A stretch of 64,000 nt of DNA from Anderseniella sp963698275 (GCA_963698275.1 CAVOQE010000001.1:1-64000), one strand, 5' to 3'; positions 24,120 to 32,861 are shown, counted from the first letter of the stretch. A program made the numbers and translations. The notes: a model not told the origin generated them from the sequence alone.

Positions 24120-24929
24120 TCAGCAGCCATGCGCCGACACGGAAGCAATGAAAGCCGGGTTGTCGAAGCCGCGCTGTGCCTTGCCGTAGCGAAGCAGTTC
24201 TCCGGTTGCCTCAAATACCTCACCACCTGCTGCAGCCAGTACTGCGTGGCCTGCAGCGGTATCCCATTCCATGGTCCGTCCAAAGCGCGGATACAGGTGT
24301 GCCTTGCCGCTGGCCAGCAGGCAGAACTTCAGGGACGAACCGGCCGGCACGATTTCAGCAACATCACGTTGTGCCAGCCAGGCGTCGGTCTTGTCATCGC
24401 GGTGTGACCGGCTGGCAACAACCTTTATGCCTGATGACGGCAATGCGGGGCACACAATCGGTTGCAGTGCCGGAGCGTCGGGAAAATTTTCGTCAGCTTT
24501 CAGTGAGGTTTCAAAAGCGCCTGAAATCATCTCGCCTGCATACAGCATGGACAAGGCAGGTGCATACACAACACCGGCGATGGGGGCAGCATCGCGCACA
24601 AGTGCGATGTTGACGGTGAACTCGCCATTGCGGCTGATGAATTCGCGGGTGCCGTCAAGCGGGTCCACCAGATAAAATTCATGAGTGACCTCAGGTGTCG
24701 CACCTGCAGACACGGCTTCTTCTGCAATGATGTTGGCGGCCGGGTCGATTGCCTTCAGGCCGGCCAGAATGATGGATTCCGCTGCGATATCCGCCTCGGT
24801 TACAGGCGAGGCATCTGCCTTCGTGGCAACCTCGAAGTCATCATTGTATATGTCCATGATGCGGGCACCGGCGGCATGCGCTATTTTCATGAGCGACAGC
24901 AGGTGCTGTGATGGTTGCAAGGTGGTCAT
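24120..24929 (-). CDS. cysQ: 3'(2'),5'-bisphosphate nucleotidase CysQ
   Basis: 269 residues from MTTLQPSQHLLSLMKIAHAA; the frame extends upstream to 25064 without support. The inositol-monophosphatase fold shows IIAEEAVSAG, the metal motif LVDPLDGTREFISRNGEFTV (DPxDGT) and the second motif RTMEWDTAAGHAVL. It removes 3'-phosphate from PAP left by sulfotransfer or sulfate reduction. Several sulfotransferase-like genes lie in this window, which makes PAP recycling relevant. No strong ribosome binding site is visible. Confidence 0.9.
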   Translation of the reverse strand: MTTLQPSQHLLSLMKIAHAAGARIMDIYNDDFEVATKADASPVTEADIAAESIILAGLKAIDPAANIIAEEAVSAGATPEVTHEFYLVDPLDGTREFISRNGEFTVNIALVRDAAPIAGVVYAPALSMLYAGEMISGAFETSLKADENFPDAPALQPIVCPALPSSGIKVVASRSHRDDKTDAWLAQRDVAEIVPAGSSLKFCLLASGKAHLYPRFGRTMEWDTAAGHAVLAAAGGEVFEATGELLRYGKAQRGFDNPAFIASVSAHGC

Positions 24930-25124
24930 GAAGTTGATTCGGCTCGTATTTTCACAATTTTGACTTGGCCATAAACCAGGCGCTGAGTGTTCTGTAGTTG
25001 AATTGTTGAGTCGGAACAAGGCGTTGTTGCAATCGCAGATTGCCGGGTTGGCAGGGCTTGGCACACCCCGCTAGACTCACGTCGGACAGTCATCACAAGA
25101 GAACTATAAGAGGGACGCTATTTC

Positions 25125-25763
25125 ATGAAATTCAACGCTGTGTTGAGTGATCTCGACCTTGCAGCATTGTTATGCTCGAAAGTCTGCCACGATGTTATTT
25201 CACCGGTTGGTGCCATTGCCAACGGGCTTGAGGTGCTGGAGGACGAACAGGACGCGGAAATGCGGGACATCGCCTTTGATCTGGTGCGCCGGTCATCAAG
25301 GCAAGCATCGGCAAAACTTCAGTTTTGCCGCATCGCCTTTGGCGCCGCAGGCTCCGCGGGATCCAGCATCGATACCGGGGATGCAGAAGACGTGGCCAAG
25401 AAGTTCATCGGTGAAGACAAGGTGACGCTTGAATGGGAAGTGCCGCGCGAAATTCGCCCGAAGAACCAGGTCAAGCTGATGCTCAACCTGGTCATGCTGG
25501 CGATTTCATCCATTCCGCGCGGCGGCAAGATCACCATGGGGGTGGCCGACGGCGGCGGATTGACCGCGCGCGCGGAGGGCAAGAATGCCAAAGTGCCGGA
25601 AAAGACCCTGGTGATGCTGGAAGGCGATGCGCAACAAGACGCCATGGATGCGCGTCTTGCGCAGGTTTACTACACACTGAGACTGGCGAACGAGTGCGAG
25701 CTGGATCTCACGGCTGCTAACACCGGTGAGGATGCGGTTGAGTATTCGGCGCTGCCGGCGTGA
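25125..25763 (+). CDS. chpT: Histidine phosphotransferase ChpT
   Basis: 212 residues. ChpT passes phosphate from the hybrid kinase CckA to the master regulator CtrA (and CpdR). The dimerisation helices carry SKVCHDVISPVGAIANGLEV with the phospho-accepting histidine at residue 22. The pseudo-ATPase domain follows (KLMLNLVMLAISSIPRGGKI). It lies 1.2 kb from ctrA, a recurring arrangement in Hyphomicrobiales. A GNAT-family gene follows after three bases and is probably co-transcribed. Confidence 0.93.
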   Translation: MKFNAVLSDLDLAALLCSKVCHDVISPVGAIANGLEVLEDEQDAEMRDIAFDLVRRSSRQASAKLQFCRIAFGAAGSAGSSIDTGDAEDVAKKFIGEDKVTLEWEVPREIRPKNQVKLMLNLVMLAISSIPRGGKITMGVADGGGLTARAEGKNAKVPEKTLVMLEGDAQQDAMDARLAQVYYTLRLANECELDLTAANTGEDAVEYSALPA

Positions 25764-25766
25764 GCA

Positions 25767-26273
25767 ATGGGGGCTGATATTCAGATTGTCGAAGGCTACC
25801 TGCCAGGAGCCGTAGCGGCAATCACTGCGCATCACATAGTCTATTATGCCCGGGAATGGGATTTTGGCCTGCCGTTTGAAACAAGGGTCGCAACCGAGTG
25901 TGCGGCCTTTTTTCAACGCTATGATGACGGGCTTGACCGAGCCTGGCTGGTGATCAGGGATGATAAAATTGAAGGATCGCTGATACTGGACCATGACAAG
26001 GCCGGCGAGACCCACGATGGCCTGCACCTGCGATGGTTCATCATGTCAGACCGGATGCGGGGTTCAGGCTCGGGGCGGGCGCTTATGCAAAGGGCTGTCG
26101 AGTTTGCAGACGAGACTGCCGGCGGCAAGCTGTGGCTTACCACATTTCGCGGCCTGGGCGTTGCCCGGCAGTTATATGAGGACTTCGGATTTCACCTGGC
26201 AGGCGAGGTTGAAGGCGAAACCTGGGGCCGAATAGTGCACGAGCAATTGTGGGTCAGGTCTCCTCATCCTTGA
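25767..26273 (+). CDS. GNAT-family N-acetyltransferase
   Basis: 168 residues. LRWFIMSDRMRGSGSGRALM is the acetyl-CoA binding loop (motif A, R-x-x-G-x-G/S-x-x-L). LTTFRGLGVARQLYEDFGFHL follows as motif B. Proteins of this type, sometimes fused to or beside MarR regulators, acetylate small molecules or protein N-termini; the substrate is unknown. It starts three bases after chpT. Its 3' end overlaps the convergent gene by 20 bp. Confidence 0.85.
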   Translation: MGADIQIVEGYLPGAVAAITAHHIVYYAREWDFGLPFETRVATECAAFFQRYDDGLDRAWLVIRDDKIEGSLILDHDKAGETHDGLHLRWFIMSDRMRGSGSGRALMQRAVEFADETAGGKLWLTTFRGLGVARQLYEDFGFHLAGEVEGETWGRIVHEQLWVRSPHP

Positions 26274-26733
26274 GCGAATAGCGAAAGTCGCAGTGGGAGG
26301 CACCTTGCATGATGGTCTGGGTTCTGATCAGCGAAATGCGGGGATCGTAGCCTTTGCAGAAAGTGCCGTCGCGCCCGCATGAGAGCAAGTGGCCGATGTC
26401 AGCCAATCCCATTTCCTTATACATTTCAGCATATTGGCACCGCGTTACATTGTATTTCACGTTGCTTTCAGTTTCTTCCAGCATATCAACCTCCAGTGCG
26501 CCATTGGCTTTCCACTGGGGTAACAGGGCATGGAAACTTTCCAGAGACGTGGTGCCGCCTTCGGTTTTTGCGTAGGCTGCGCCTTGCTCTATGGCATTTT
26601 TGGTGATCGCCGCTGAAATGATCCTGCGGGCTTTTTCGTCGCCGATTTCAGCCTTCATCTGTTCGTAGATCGGCTTGATGATATTGGCTTCTATGCGACG
26701 TTGCTCAAGAATCGGCAGGTCGGTCTTGCTCAT
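26254..26733 (-). CDS. L-2-amino-thiazoline-4-carboxylic acid hydrolase-like protein
   Basis: 159 residues. The family (PF14196) is recognised from YNVTRCQYAEMYKEMGLADI and LLSCGRDGTFCKGYDPRISL, with conserved cysteines that may be catalytic. The founding enzyme opens a thiazoline ring in cysteine synthesis from ATC, but most relatives in Proteobacteria have unknown substrates. No signal peptide is present. Its 3' end overlaps the GNAT gene. Confidence 0.82.
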   Translation of the reverse strand: MSKTDLPILEQRRIEANIIKPIYEQMKAEIGDEKARRIISAAITKNAIEQGAAYAKTEGGTTSLESFHALLPQWKANGALEVDMLEETESNVKYNVTRCQYAEMYKEMGLADIGHLLSCGRDGTFCKGYDPRISLIRTQTIMQGASHCDFRYSLKDEET

Positions 26734-26840
26734 GTGCGAAGTCCCCGCAGGCTTTGATTGTCCGATGTACCAGATGACACAGGCGGAGGGCTTGTTACAA
26801 GTCTGGCGTCTTGCCGGACTGTACTTTGCACTCGGCCAAC

Positions 26841-26870
26841 AAAAAACCCCCGGCAGAGCCTCGCCGGGGG
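26841..26870 (-). terminator. Rho-independent terminator of ctrA
   Basis: GCCGGGGG / CCCCCGGC form a perfect eight-base stem. On the minus strand it is followed by TTTTTTG. It stands 61 bp beyond the ctrA stop. Confidence 0.85.
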
Positions 26871-26931
26871 TCTTCTGGTACCGTCATGGTGCATCTGGCA
26901 CCTTCAGGTCCGCACTTGAATTTCGGTGCTG

Positions 26932-27621
26932 TCAGGCGGCGACTTCTTCAGCTTCGCGCAGCACGTAGCCACGGCCCCAAACCGTTTCGATGAAGTTCTG
27001 GCCATCTGCTGCGGCAGCGAGCTTCTTGCGCAGCTTGCAGATGAACACGTCAATGATCTTGAGTTCCGGCTCGTCCATGCCGCCATAAAGATGGTTCAGG
27101 AACATTTCCTTGGTCAGTGTTGTACCCTTGCGCAGGCTCAACAGCTCCAGCATCTGGTATTCCTTGCCGGTCAGATGAACCCGCTGGCCGCCGACTTCCA
27201 CGGTCTTGGTGTCCAGGTTGACCTGCAGTTCGCCGGTGATGATGACCGACTGGGAATGTCCCTTGGAGCGGCGCACGACCGCGTGAATGCGGGCAACCAG
27301 TTCGTCCTTGTGGAACGGCTTGGTCATGTAGTCGTCTGCACCGAAGCCCAGGCCGCGCACCTTGTCCTCGATACCGGCCATGCCGGACAGGATCAGGATC
27401 GGCGTGTTGATCTTTGCCACCCGCAGCGTCTTGAGCACATCGTAGCCGCTCATGTCGGGCAGGTTGAGGTCGAGAAGGATTATGTCGTAATCATAAAGCT
27501 TGCCGAGATCGACGCCTTCTTCACCCAGATCCGTAGTGTAACAGTTAAATCCGTCCGACTTGAGCATCAATTCGATGCTCTGCGCTGTTGCAGAGTCGTC
27601 TTCAATCAACAGAACTCTCAT
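26932..27621 (-). CDS. ctrA: Cell-cycle response regulator CtrA
   Basis: 229 residues from MRVLLIEDDSATAQSIELML. The receiver domain has the acidic pocket (EDD) and phospho-acceptor D51 in DIILLDLNLPDMSG, with the lysine in YMTKPFHKDEL. The OmpR-type winged-helix domain (about 125-225) includes LTGKEYQMLELLSLRKGTTL and VWGRGYVLREAEEVAA, the latter a degradation-type tail. It controls cell division, motility and replication-related genes. AAGGGG precedes the ATG. Its phosphotransferase chpT and inhibitor sciP are both nearby. Confidence 0.97.
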   Translation of the reverse strand: MRVLLIEDDSATAQSIELMLKSDGFNCYTTDLGEEGVDLGKLYDYDIILLDLNLPDMSGYDVLKTLRVAKINTPILILSGMAGIEDKVRGLGFGADDYMTKPFHKDELVARIHAVVRRSKGHSQSVIITGELQVNLDTKTVEVGGQRVHLTGKEYQMLELLSLRKGTTLTKEMFLNHLYGGMDEPELKIIDVFICKLRKKLAAAADGQNFIETVWGRGYVLREAEEVAA

Positions 27622-27861
27622 CCGTAACCCCTTAAGTATGCTTGTCCCGCACCGGGCGATGGCCCTGTGGAACTTTCTGCCTGAATTAGTTGGCCGTGCC
27701 GACCAGATCAAAACGCCTGATTAACTCTATGGTCACGATAAACGCCAAATGGTTAACAAAACCTAATTCCCTCAAAAATTAGAACCGGTTGGGTTCATTT
27801 GTTCAGACTGCTTGTCACTTTTTCAGCTCGCCGTCGCTGATTTGCGGTTGCATATTTATTA

Positions 27862-27895
27862 ATACCAAAGGGTCAATAATTAGTTCCTTTGGTAT
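27862..27895. promoter_or_regulatory. Ten-base inverted repeat in the ctrA-fliJ region
   Basis: ATACCAAAGG and CCTTTGGTAT are perfectly complementary with 14 bases between. The centre-to-centre geometry suits a dimeric regulator or an RNA hairpin. No known factor is assigned. Confidence 0.45.
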
Positions 27896-28017
27896 AAGGC
27901 AGAAATCTCAAAAAGCCGTCGTCGGAATCAAAAAATGAGGCACGGTGTTTTCGTTTACCGCCCCTTAAGCCTGATCGTTCATCATACTCATGATAACTGG
28001 ATGAACCGACGCTAGTT

Positions 28018-28031
28018 GATTCGATTGAATC
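28018..28031. promoter_or_regulatory. Pair of CcrM-type GANTC motifs
   Basis: GATTC at 28018-28022 and GAATC at 28027-28031 lie 76 bp before fliJ. In alphaproteobacteria CcrM methylates GANTC and this timing affects cell-cycle promoters. Two such sites in 14 bp may be chance. Confidence 0.3.
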
Positions 28032-28106
28032 TGGCCAGCGGAGGTTTTTCAAATACCGGTTCTTCTGGTTGATTTTGTTTGTTGCGTTTAGTGAGTGAGG
28101 CATTCC

Positions 28107-28505
28107 ATGCGGTCTAAAGACACGCTTTTGCGCCTGCATCGTTTCCACGTTGAGGAGAAACGGCGTCAGGTTGGCGATATAGAAATGATGATGGCGGATT
28201 TTCGCCGCAAGCAGGACGACCTGGACCAGCAGATTGCTTATGAAGAGCAAAAGACCGGTGTCAGCGATCCTGCCAATTTCAATTACTCCATGACTGCCAA
28301 GTCAATTCGCAACCGGCGGGAAAACCTGCTGGCAACGATCGATGACCTGCAGGCACAGCTTGATCGCGCCAATGAAGCGGTTGCGGAAGAAGAAGCAGAA
28401 CTTCGCAAGGTCGAACTGCTGGCGGAAAAAGATGCCAGCCACCGCAGTGACATCAAGATGATCGGCCGCCAGACAGACACAACGGCCAGCCGCACCAGGC
28501 ACTGA
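28107..28505 (+). CDS. fliJ: Flagellar export chaperone FliJ-like protein
   Basis: 132 residues from MRSKDTLLRLHRFHVEEKRR. It is a coiled coil along its whole length and has the N-terminal signature of the Hyphomicrobiales FliJ, which is found beside ctrA. FliJ works with the FliI ATPase in flagellar protein export; no fliI or other flagellar genes are in this window. A GTGAGG precedes the ATG; a GTG at 28095 would add four residues. Confidence 0.75.
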   Translation: MRSKDTLLRLHRFHVEEKRRQVGDIEMMMADFRRKQDDLDQQIAYEEQKTGVSDPANFNYSMTAKSIRNRRENLLATIDDLQAQLDRANEAVAEEEAELRKVELLAEKDASHRSDIKMIGRQTDTTASRTRH

Positions 28506-28548
28506 ATTTATCTGTGGCGGGGCCAGCCCGCCTGATGGTTCAACATCG

Positions 28549-28586
28549 ACGGCCCCGGTTCACAGATTTCTGTGGAGCGGGGCCGT
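28549..28586. terminator. Bidirectional terminator between fliJ and the sulfotransferase gene
   Basis: ACGGCCCCG pairs with CGGGGCCGT, with an inner CACAG/CTGTG stem. The two genes converge here: it lies 43 bp after fliJ and directly at the 3' end of the sulfotransferase. Confidence 0.7.
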
Positions 28587-28589
28587 TGT

Positions 28590-29318
28590 TTATTCCAGGC
28601 CCAGACACCAGGGGCGCAATTTGTCGTATATCGGGCGCGCAAGATCGGCAATCCGGGCCAGATCTGCACTGAGAGCCGGGTAGTCGGTTTTCGGGTCAGC
28701 AAAACCCGATGACTTCCATGCCGCATTATACCAGTGTTTCGCCCAAACGCCGTCAAAGGGCTTGGGACCGGGTTGCCATGACAGCATGGCCGGTTCAAAC
28801 CGGATGCCGATTTTTTCGCACAGCGTGCGCAAACTGTCAGCCGGACTGGCAAGAACATCTTCGCAGTCGATGACAAGCGGTGCTTCGCCGTGTTCATCGG
28901 CTACCATGTTGAACAAATCCAGCTGACGCTCAAAGCCGATGTCGGCCAGCGTGACGTCCTCGCGCTTTGCTGAATAGCTGGCAAGAACCCGTTCAGGGCT
29001 GCGGATCAGGAAAACATTTGCAAGTGGAAGGCACCAGCGCCAGTCCTGGCCGCGCAGCATGTGGTGCGTCATGTGTTTTTGATAGAATACCGGCGTTGCC
29101 GCATCAGGTTTTGCAAGGCACATCTTCACGACGGCATCATATCCGGTTTCACCGGCGGCAATTATCTCTTCGCCGACCGGATGGGAGATGCCGGTGGCTG
29201 ACAGGTAATGTGCGTAAAAAGGTTCATCCCAAACCGTGCAGTCTGCGCGATTGGCGAATGCATACATCATCGCGGTGGAAATATTACGCGGGCCTGACCA
29301 CATGGCGATTGTTGTCAT
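28590..29318 (-). CDS. Sulfotransferase-family protein
   Basis: 242 residues. The N-terminus MTTIAMWSGPRNISTAMMYA is a PAPS-binding P-loop of the bacterial sulfotransferase type. VFLIRSPERVLASYSAKRED is the 3'-phosphate binding arginine-serine region. The acceptor is unknown. A TPR protein gene lies 19 bp upstream on the same strand, so the two probably form an operon. Confidence 0.82.
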   Translation of the reverse strand: MTTIAMWSGPRNISTAMMYAFANRADCTVWDEPFYAHYLSATGISHPVGEEIIAAGETGYDAVVKMCLAKPDAATPVFYQKHMTHHMLRGQDWRWCLPLANVFLIRSPERVLASYSAKREDVTLADIGFERQLDLFNMVADEHGEAPLVIDCEDVLASPADSLRTLCEKIGIRFEPAMLSWQPGPKPFDGVWAKHWYNAAWKSSGFADPKTDYPALSADLARIADLARPIYDKLRPWCLGLE

Positions 29319-29337
29319 CGGTTCGGTTCCCGGCTTC

Positions 29338-29934
29338 TCAGCTGGTCACTTTTTTCAGCGCGTTTCTGACCGCCTTGTCGTCAGGCGCCAGTTCGGCGGC
29401 GCGAAACAGCAGCTCGGCAGCCTTGGTCTTGTGTCCGATTTCCATGTGGCACAGGGCTTGCGCCTTGATTACGCTGGCATCATCTGGTCGTTCCCTGGAC
29501 AATTGATCAAATATCTTGAGCGCTTCATCCGGTTTGTCCATGATGCCGAAACCGCGACCTTTCTGCACACGAGCATCGACATTGTCCGGCTCGAGAAACA
29601 GCGCTGCATCGATTGCTGCCATGCCGGCTGCCGGTTGGCCGCCTGAAATCTGCAAACTTCCAAGATTTATGAGTGCCCGCAGGTTTTTGGGATCAATGCG
29701 TAGGCATGCAGCGTAGGCCTGTTCGGCTGCCCGGGCCTTGCCCTGATTGTGCAAGGCAGTACCCAGCATCAAGTGAAATTCTGGCTGGTCAGGGCGTAAT
29801 CTGACCGCCTTTCGGGCAAGTTTTTCCATAGCCTGCCAACTTCTTGTTTCAGTAAACTCCTTTAGCAGTGGCCTAAGTTCAGCGGAACCTTGCAGTTTGG
29901 CTGTGGCGGAGATTGAAAGTTTGTCGGATTTCAT
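29338..29934 (-). CDS. Tetratricopeptide-repeat protein
   Basis: 198 residues from MKSDKLSISATAKLQGSAEL; a TTG at 29955 would add seven. At least four TPR units are visible from about residue 40 (for example PEFHLMLGTALHNQGKARAA and RALINLGSLQISGGQPAAGM). It has no signal peptide, so it is probably a cytoplasmic scaffold. Its neighbour on the same strand is a sulfotransferase; TPR and sulfotransferase domains often occur in one polypeptide, so here they may interact. Confidence 0.82.
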   Translation of the reverse strand: MKSDKLSISATAKLQGSAELRPLLKEFTETRSWQAMEKLARKAVRLRPDQPEFHLMLGTALHNQGKARAAEQAYAACLRIDPKNLRALINLGSLQISGGQPAAGMAAIDAALFLEPDNVDARVQKGRGFGIMDKPDEALKIFDQLSRERPDDASVIKAQALCHMEIGHKTKAAELLFRAAELAPDDKAVRNALKKVTS

Positions 29935-30010
29935 CGGTGTTTGGTTTCCCTGCAAAAGTTGCGGGAGAACCTATCTGCAAGGCGACACACCTGCAAGATG
30001 TCACGTCGCT

Positions 30011-30060
30011 TGAAAATAATAGTGGCGCGGCAGCCCCCTTGCGGGACGCTGCCGCGCCAC
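30011..30060 (-). terminator. Terminator downstream of sciP
   Basis: GTGGCGCGGCAGC and GCTGCCGCGCCAC form a perfect 13-base stem. On the minus strand it is followed by TATTATTTTC. It lies 39 bp after the sciP stop codon. Confidence 0.8.
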
Positions 30061-30098
30061 AATACTTTAAAATCCTCAACTGCTTAAAGCAGGGACTA

Positions 30099-30383
30099 TC
30101 AGTTTACGCGATAGTCCTGAATGCGTGTTGTGCGCAGGCCTGCCAGACCATGCCGGTCGATGGAACGCTGCCAGCTGAGATATTCCTCAACCGTCAGCTT
30201 ATATCGCCCGCATGCTTCTTCGAGGCTGAGCAAACCACCGCGAACGGCGGCGACAACTTCTGCCTTGCGACGGATAACCCAACGATGGGTGCCCGGCGGC
30301 GGCAAATCAGCAATCGTAAGAGGACTGCCATCTGGACCGATGACGTAATTTATACGGGAACGCAACTGACCTGAATTACTCAC
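30099..30383 (-). CDS. sciP: CtrA inhibitory protein SciP
   Basis: 94 residues. The DUF1153 core reads YVIGPDGSPLTIADLPPPGT and is followed by a helix-turn-helix (RRKAEVVAAVRGGLLSLEEA) and GLAGLRTTRIQ. SciP binds CtrA and blocks its access to promoters in G1. I prefer the GTG at 30383, which has AGGTGA five bases upstream; the GTG at 30392 lacks a site. It is read toward the sulfotransferase operon and has its own terminator. Confidence 0.93.
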   Translation of the reverse strand: MSNSGQLRSRINYVIGPDGSPLTIADLPPPGTHRWVIRRKAEVVAAVRGGLLSLEEACGRYKLTVEEYLSWQRSIDRHGLAGLRTTRIQDYRVN

Positions 30384-30690
30384 TAACTTCACCTGATACG
30401 CTGGTACTTACTAACTAGGTCCCAATTTACCGGGTTGGCGTTTATAAAGGTCTAATCAGATACCAACATTTGGCAAACAAACCGGCAGAACTGGATCAAA
30501 ACGGTACAGTCCGGCTGAATGACTGTATGCTTGCGGACAAAAAGAAAATTGTTGCAGCCAGGCGCCGGCTGACCATATCTAGGGTCTTGACGCGAAGGTC
30601 TTGACGCGAAGGTCTTGACCCCGACGGTCCTGATCCAGCGAATTGCACGCAGACGCTGCATGCTGGGCCTGCCCAGTCAACCACCGAGGC
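30384..30690. other. Divergent region between sciP and mnmA
   Basis: About 300 bp with no gene. It carries the tandem repeat at 30583-30619 and should contain promoters for both genes. Confidence 0.5.
30583..30619 (+). repeat. Tandem 14-bp repeat carrying three TTGAC motifs
   Basis: GGTCTTGACGCGAA occurs twice in direct succession (30583-30596, 30597-30610), followed by the first nine bases of a third copy. Each unit contains TTGAC, the core of a -35 box, so the array may give several alternative promoters or protein sites for mnmA. Confidence 0.6.
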
Positions 30691-31863
30691 ATGATGAATA
30701 TCGACGGAGCAATAATTGAGCGGGTACGTGACGCCATCGGACTTGATCCGGACGGCGGACGCACGCTCGTGGTTGCGGCCATGTCCGGCGGTGTGGATTC
30801 AACGGTTGTCGCCGGGTTGCTGAAGGCGGCAGGCTACGGCGTGGCCGGCATTACGCTGCAGCTTTACGATCATGGTGAGGCGGTGCGCCGAAAGGGTGCC
30901 TGTTGCGCGGGCCAAGATATTCATGATGCCCGCAAGGCATCAGCAGCCCTTGATATTCCGCATTACGTTCTGGATTTTGAAAGCCGCTTCAAGGACGCCG
31001 TGATCGAGGAGTTTGCCGATGCCTATGTGCGCGGCGAAACGCCGATCCCGTGTGTTACCTGCAATCAGACGGTCAAGTTTGCCGATCTTTTGACGCGCGC
31101 CCAGGCGCTGGGTGCTGCATGCCTGGCAACCGGTCATTACATAAGGTCGGTTGCCCGGGGTGACGGAACCGGTGCCCGTGACCTGAGGACACCTGAAGAC
31201 ATGGGCCGTGATCAGAGCTATTTCCTGTTTCAGACGACACAGGCCCAGGCTGACTATCTGCGCTTTCCGCTCGGGTCGTTCACCAAGGATGAAACGCGCG
31301 ACATGGCCCGCGCCATGGGGCTTTCCATCGCCGACAAGCCGGACAGCCAGGACATCTGCTTCGTTCCGGACGGCAATTATGTATCCGTCATCGAGCGGTT
31401 GCGGCCCGAAGCCGGTGAGCCTGGCGACATCGTGCATGAGGACGGCCGCGTGCTTGGCCGTCATGAGGGCATCATTCATTTCACTATCGGACAGCGCCGC
31501 GGCATCGGGGTGGCGGCCAGCGAGCCATTGTATGTGACCGGCCTTGAGCCGGCGGCGGCAAAAGTCATTGTCGGCCCGAAAGAGGCTCTGGCGCGGCGTG
31601 TGATCAGGCTTCGCGATGTCAACTGGCTTGGGGCACACCCGGCAGACCGTCAGGCCTTGCCGGAAAACCTGTTCGTCAAGATACGCTCCACCAGACCTGC
31701 TGTTGCCGCCCGGCTTGTGGCGGGCGAGGCAGGTGAGGTTCAGGTGGTGCTGGATGAACCGGACTTCGGCATTTCTCCGGGACAGGCCTGTGTGTTCTAT
31801 GAAGCGCAGGGGCAGGGGTCCAGAGTGCTTGGCGGCGGCTATATTGCGGGCACACTTCGATAG
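30691..31863 (+). CDS. mnmA: tRNA 2-thiouridylase MnmA
   Basis: 390 residues from an ATGATG pair; the frame opens earlier at 30643 without support. AMSGGVDSTV is the ATP-pyrophosphatase loop. TPIPCVTCNQTVKF holds the catalytic cysteine, and DSQDICFV the second one. It places the 2-thio group on uridine 34 of tRNA for Lys, Glu and Gln. CDS signals downstream (TIGQRRGIGVA) are standard. It is transcribed away from sciP. Confidence 0.96.
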   Translation: MMNIDGAIIERVRDAIGLDPDGGRTLVVAAMSGGVDSTVVAGLLKAAGYGVAGITLQLYDHGEAVRRKGACCAGQDIHDARKASAALDIPHYVLDFESRFKDAVIEEFADAYVRGETPIPCVTCNQTVKFADLLTRAQALGAACLATGHYIRSVARGDGTGARDLRTPEDMGRDQSYFLFQTTQAQADYLRFPLGSFTKDETRDMARAMGLSIADKPDSQDICFVPDGNYVSVIERLRPEAGEPGDIVHEDGRVLGRHEGIIHFTIGQRRGIGVAASEPLYVTGLEPAAAKVIVGPKEALARRVIRLRDVNWLGAHPADRQALPENLFVKIRSTRPAVAARLVAGEAGEVQVVLDEPDFGISPGQACVFYEAQGQGSRVLGGGYIAGTLR

Positions 31864-31947
31864 TACTGTCGCGGCGAGGTGGGTTACCTGTTGTTCGGCG
31901 GCCTTCCAGCTAGTGACATTTGCCTGAATATATGACATCCCGGTTCC

Positions 31948-32700
31948 ATGGTTGACAAAAGTGATCACAAGGGTTTGCCCAAGAAGGATGTGGCTGCCGC
32001 CTGGGCGGTGCATGCCTTTACAGCGTCCGGCATCGTGTTGGGCTTTCTGGCGCTGGTTGCCATTCTGGAAGGCGACCGGATAGCCGCCTTTTTGTGGCTG
32101 GGTTTGGCCCTGTTTGTCGATGGTATCGACGGCACCCTGGCCCGGCGCGCCCGGGTGAGCGAGGTGACGCCGCAGTTTGACGGGGCGACACTGGACAATG
32201 TGATCGATTATTTCACCTATGTCGTGGTGCCGGCGATGATGGTGTACTGGTTCGACCTGGTGCCGGCAGGCTGGGAAACCGCCACGGCGGCAGGCATCAT
32301 GGCGGTGTCCCTATACACTTTTGCCAATGCGGGCATGAAGACGTCCGATTATTATTTCGCCGGTTTTCCGGCCTTGTGGAACCTGGTCGTGCTGTATTTC
32401 CATATCATGCAGTCCGATCCATGGATCAATCTGACGGTGATCGCCATCTGTGGTGTGTTGACCTTCGTGCCGTGGAAATATGTGCATCCGTTACGGGTGC
32501 GGGACTGGCGCGCCGTGACCATCCCGATGACTATTTTGTGGGGCGGCACAACATTGCGGTTGCTTATCGTGTCCAAGGACGACACGGCGCTGGACGCATC
32601 GCCGATCATCTTTTGGCTGTGGGTGGCGGCGTCGGCCTATTTCCTGGTGATCTGCGTCTTGCGCTCGGTGCGCCCAGAAGCCGGCGAAGCCGGGGATTAG
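31948..32700 (+). CDS. pcs: Phosphatidylcholine synthase
   Basis: 250 residues with about seven membrane helices. DGIDGTLARRARVSEVTPQF and the following DGATLDNVID form the CDP-alcohol phosphotransferase motif with the longer spacing seen in Pcs. The enzyme joins choline and CDP-diacylglycerol to make phosphatidylcholine, typical of host-associated and many marine alphaproteobacteria. It needs choline uptake, which is not in this window. Confidence 0.94.
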   Translation: MVDKSDHKGLPKKDVAAAWAVHAFTASGIVLGFLALVAILEGDRIAAFLWLGLALFVDGIDGTLARRARVSEVTPQFDGATLDNVIDYFTYVVVPAMMVYWFDLVPAGWETATAAGIMAVSLYTFANAGMKTSDYYFAGFPALWNLVVLYFHIMQSDPWINLTVIAICGVLTFVPWKYVHPLRVRDWRAVTIPMTILWGGTTLRLLIVSKDDTALDASPIIFWLWVAASAYFLVICVLRSVRPEAGEAGD

Positions 32701-32861
32701 GCGGCATAGCTGCTGGTCGCGCTACACCAGTGCTTGACTTGGATGGTCAGAGCCTATTATACCGCGCATGTCCTTGCCGGACGCCATTGATCGTGGGCCT
32801 CCGGCACCGGTTCGAAAATCTTGCAGATCAGATGTTTTTGCATGAGGAACAGGTATATTGG

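Larger units (their letters stand above)
27622..28106. other. Divergent regulatory region between ctrA and fliJ
   Basis: About 480 bp with no gene. It holds a TTAACAAAACCTAAT stretch (a near match to a CtrA site, second half imperfect), an inverted repeat at 27862-27895 and two GANTC methylation motifs at 28018-28031. It probably contains several promoters for both genes. Confidence 0.55.

Noticed and set aside
27730..27775. A full CtrA box directly upstream of ctrA
   Set aside because: The candidate TTAACAAAACCTAAT has the right spacing but an imperfect second half, so it was only mentioned as a near match.
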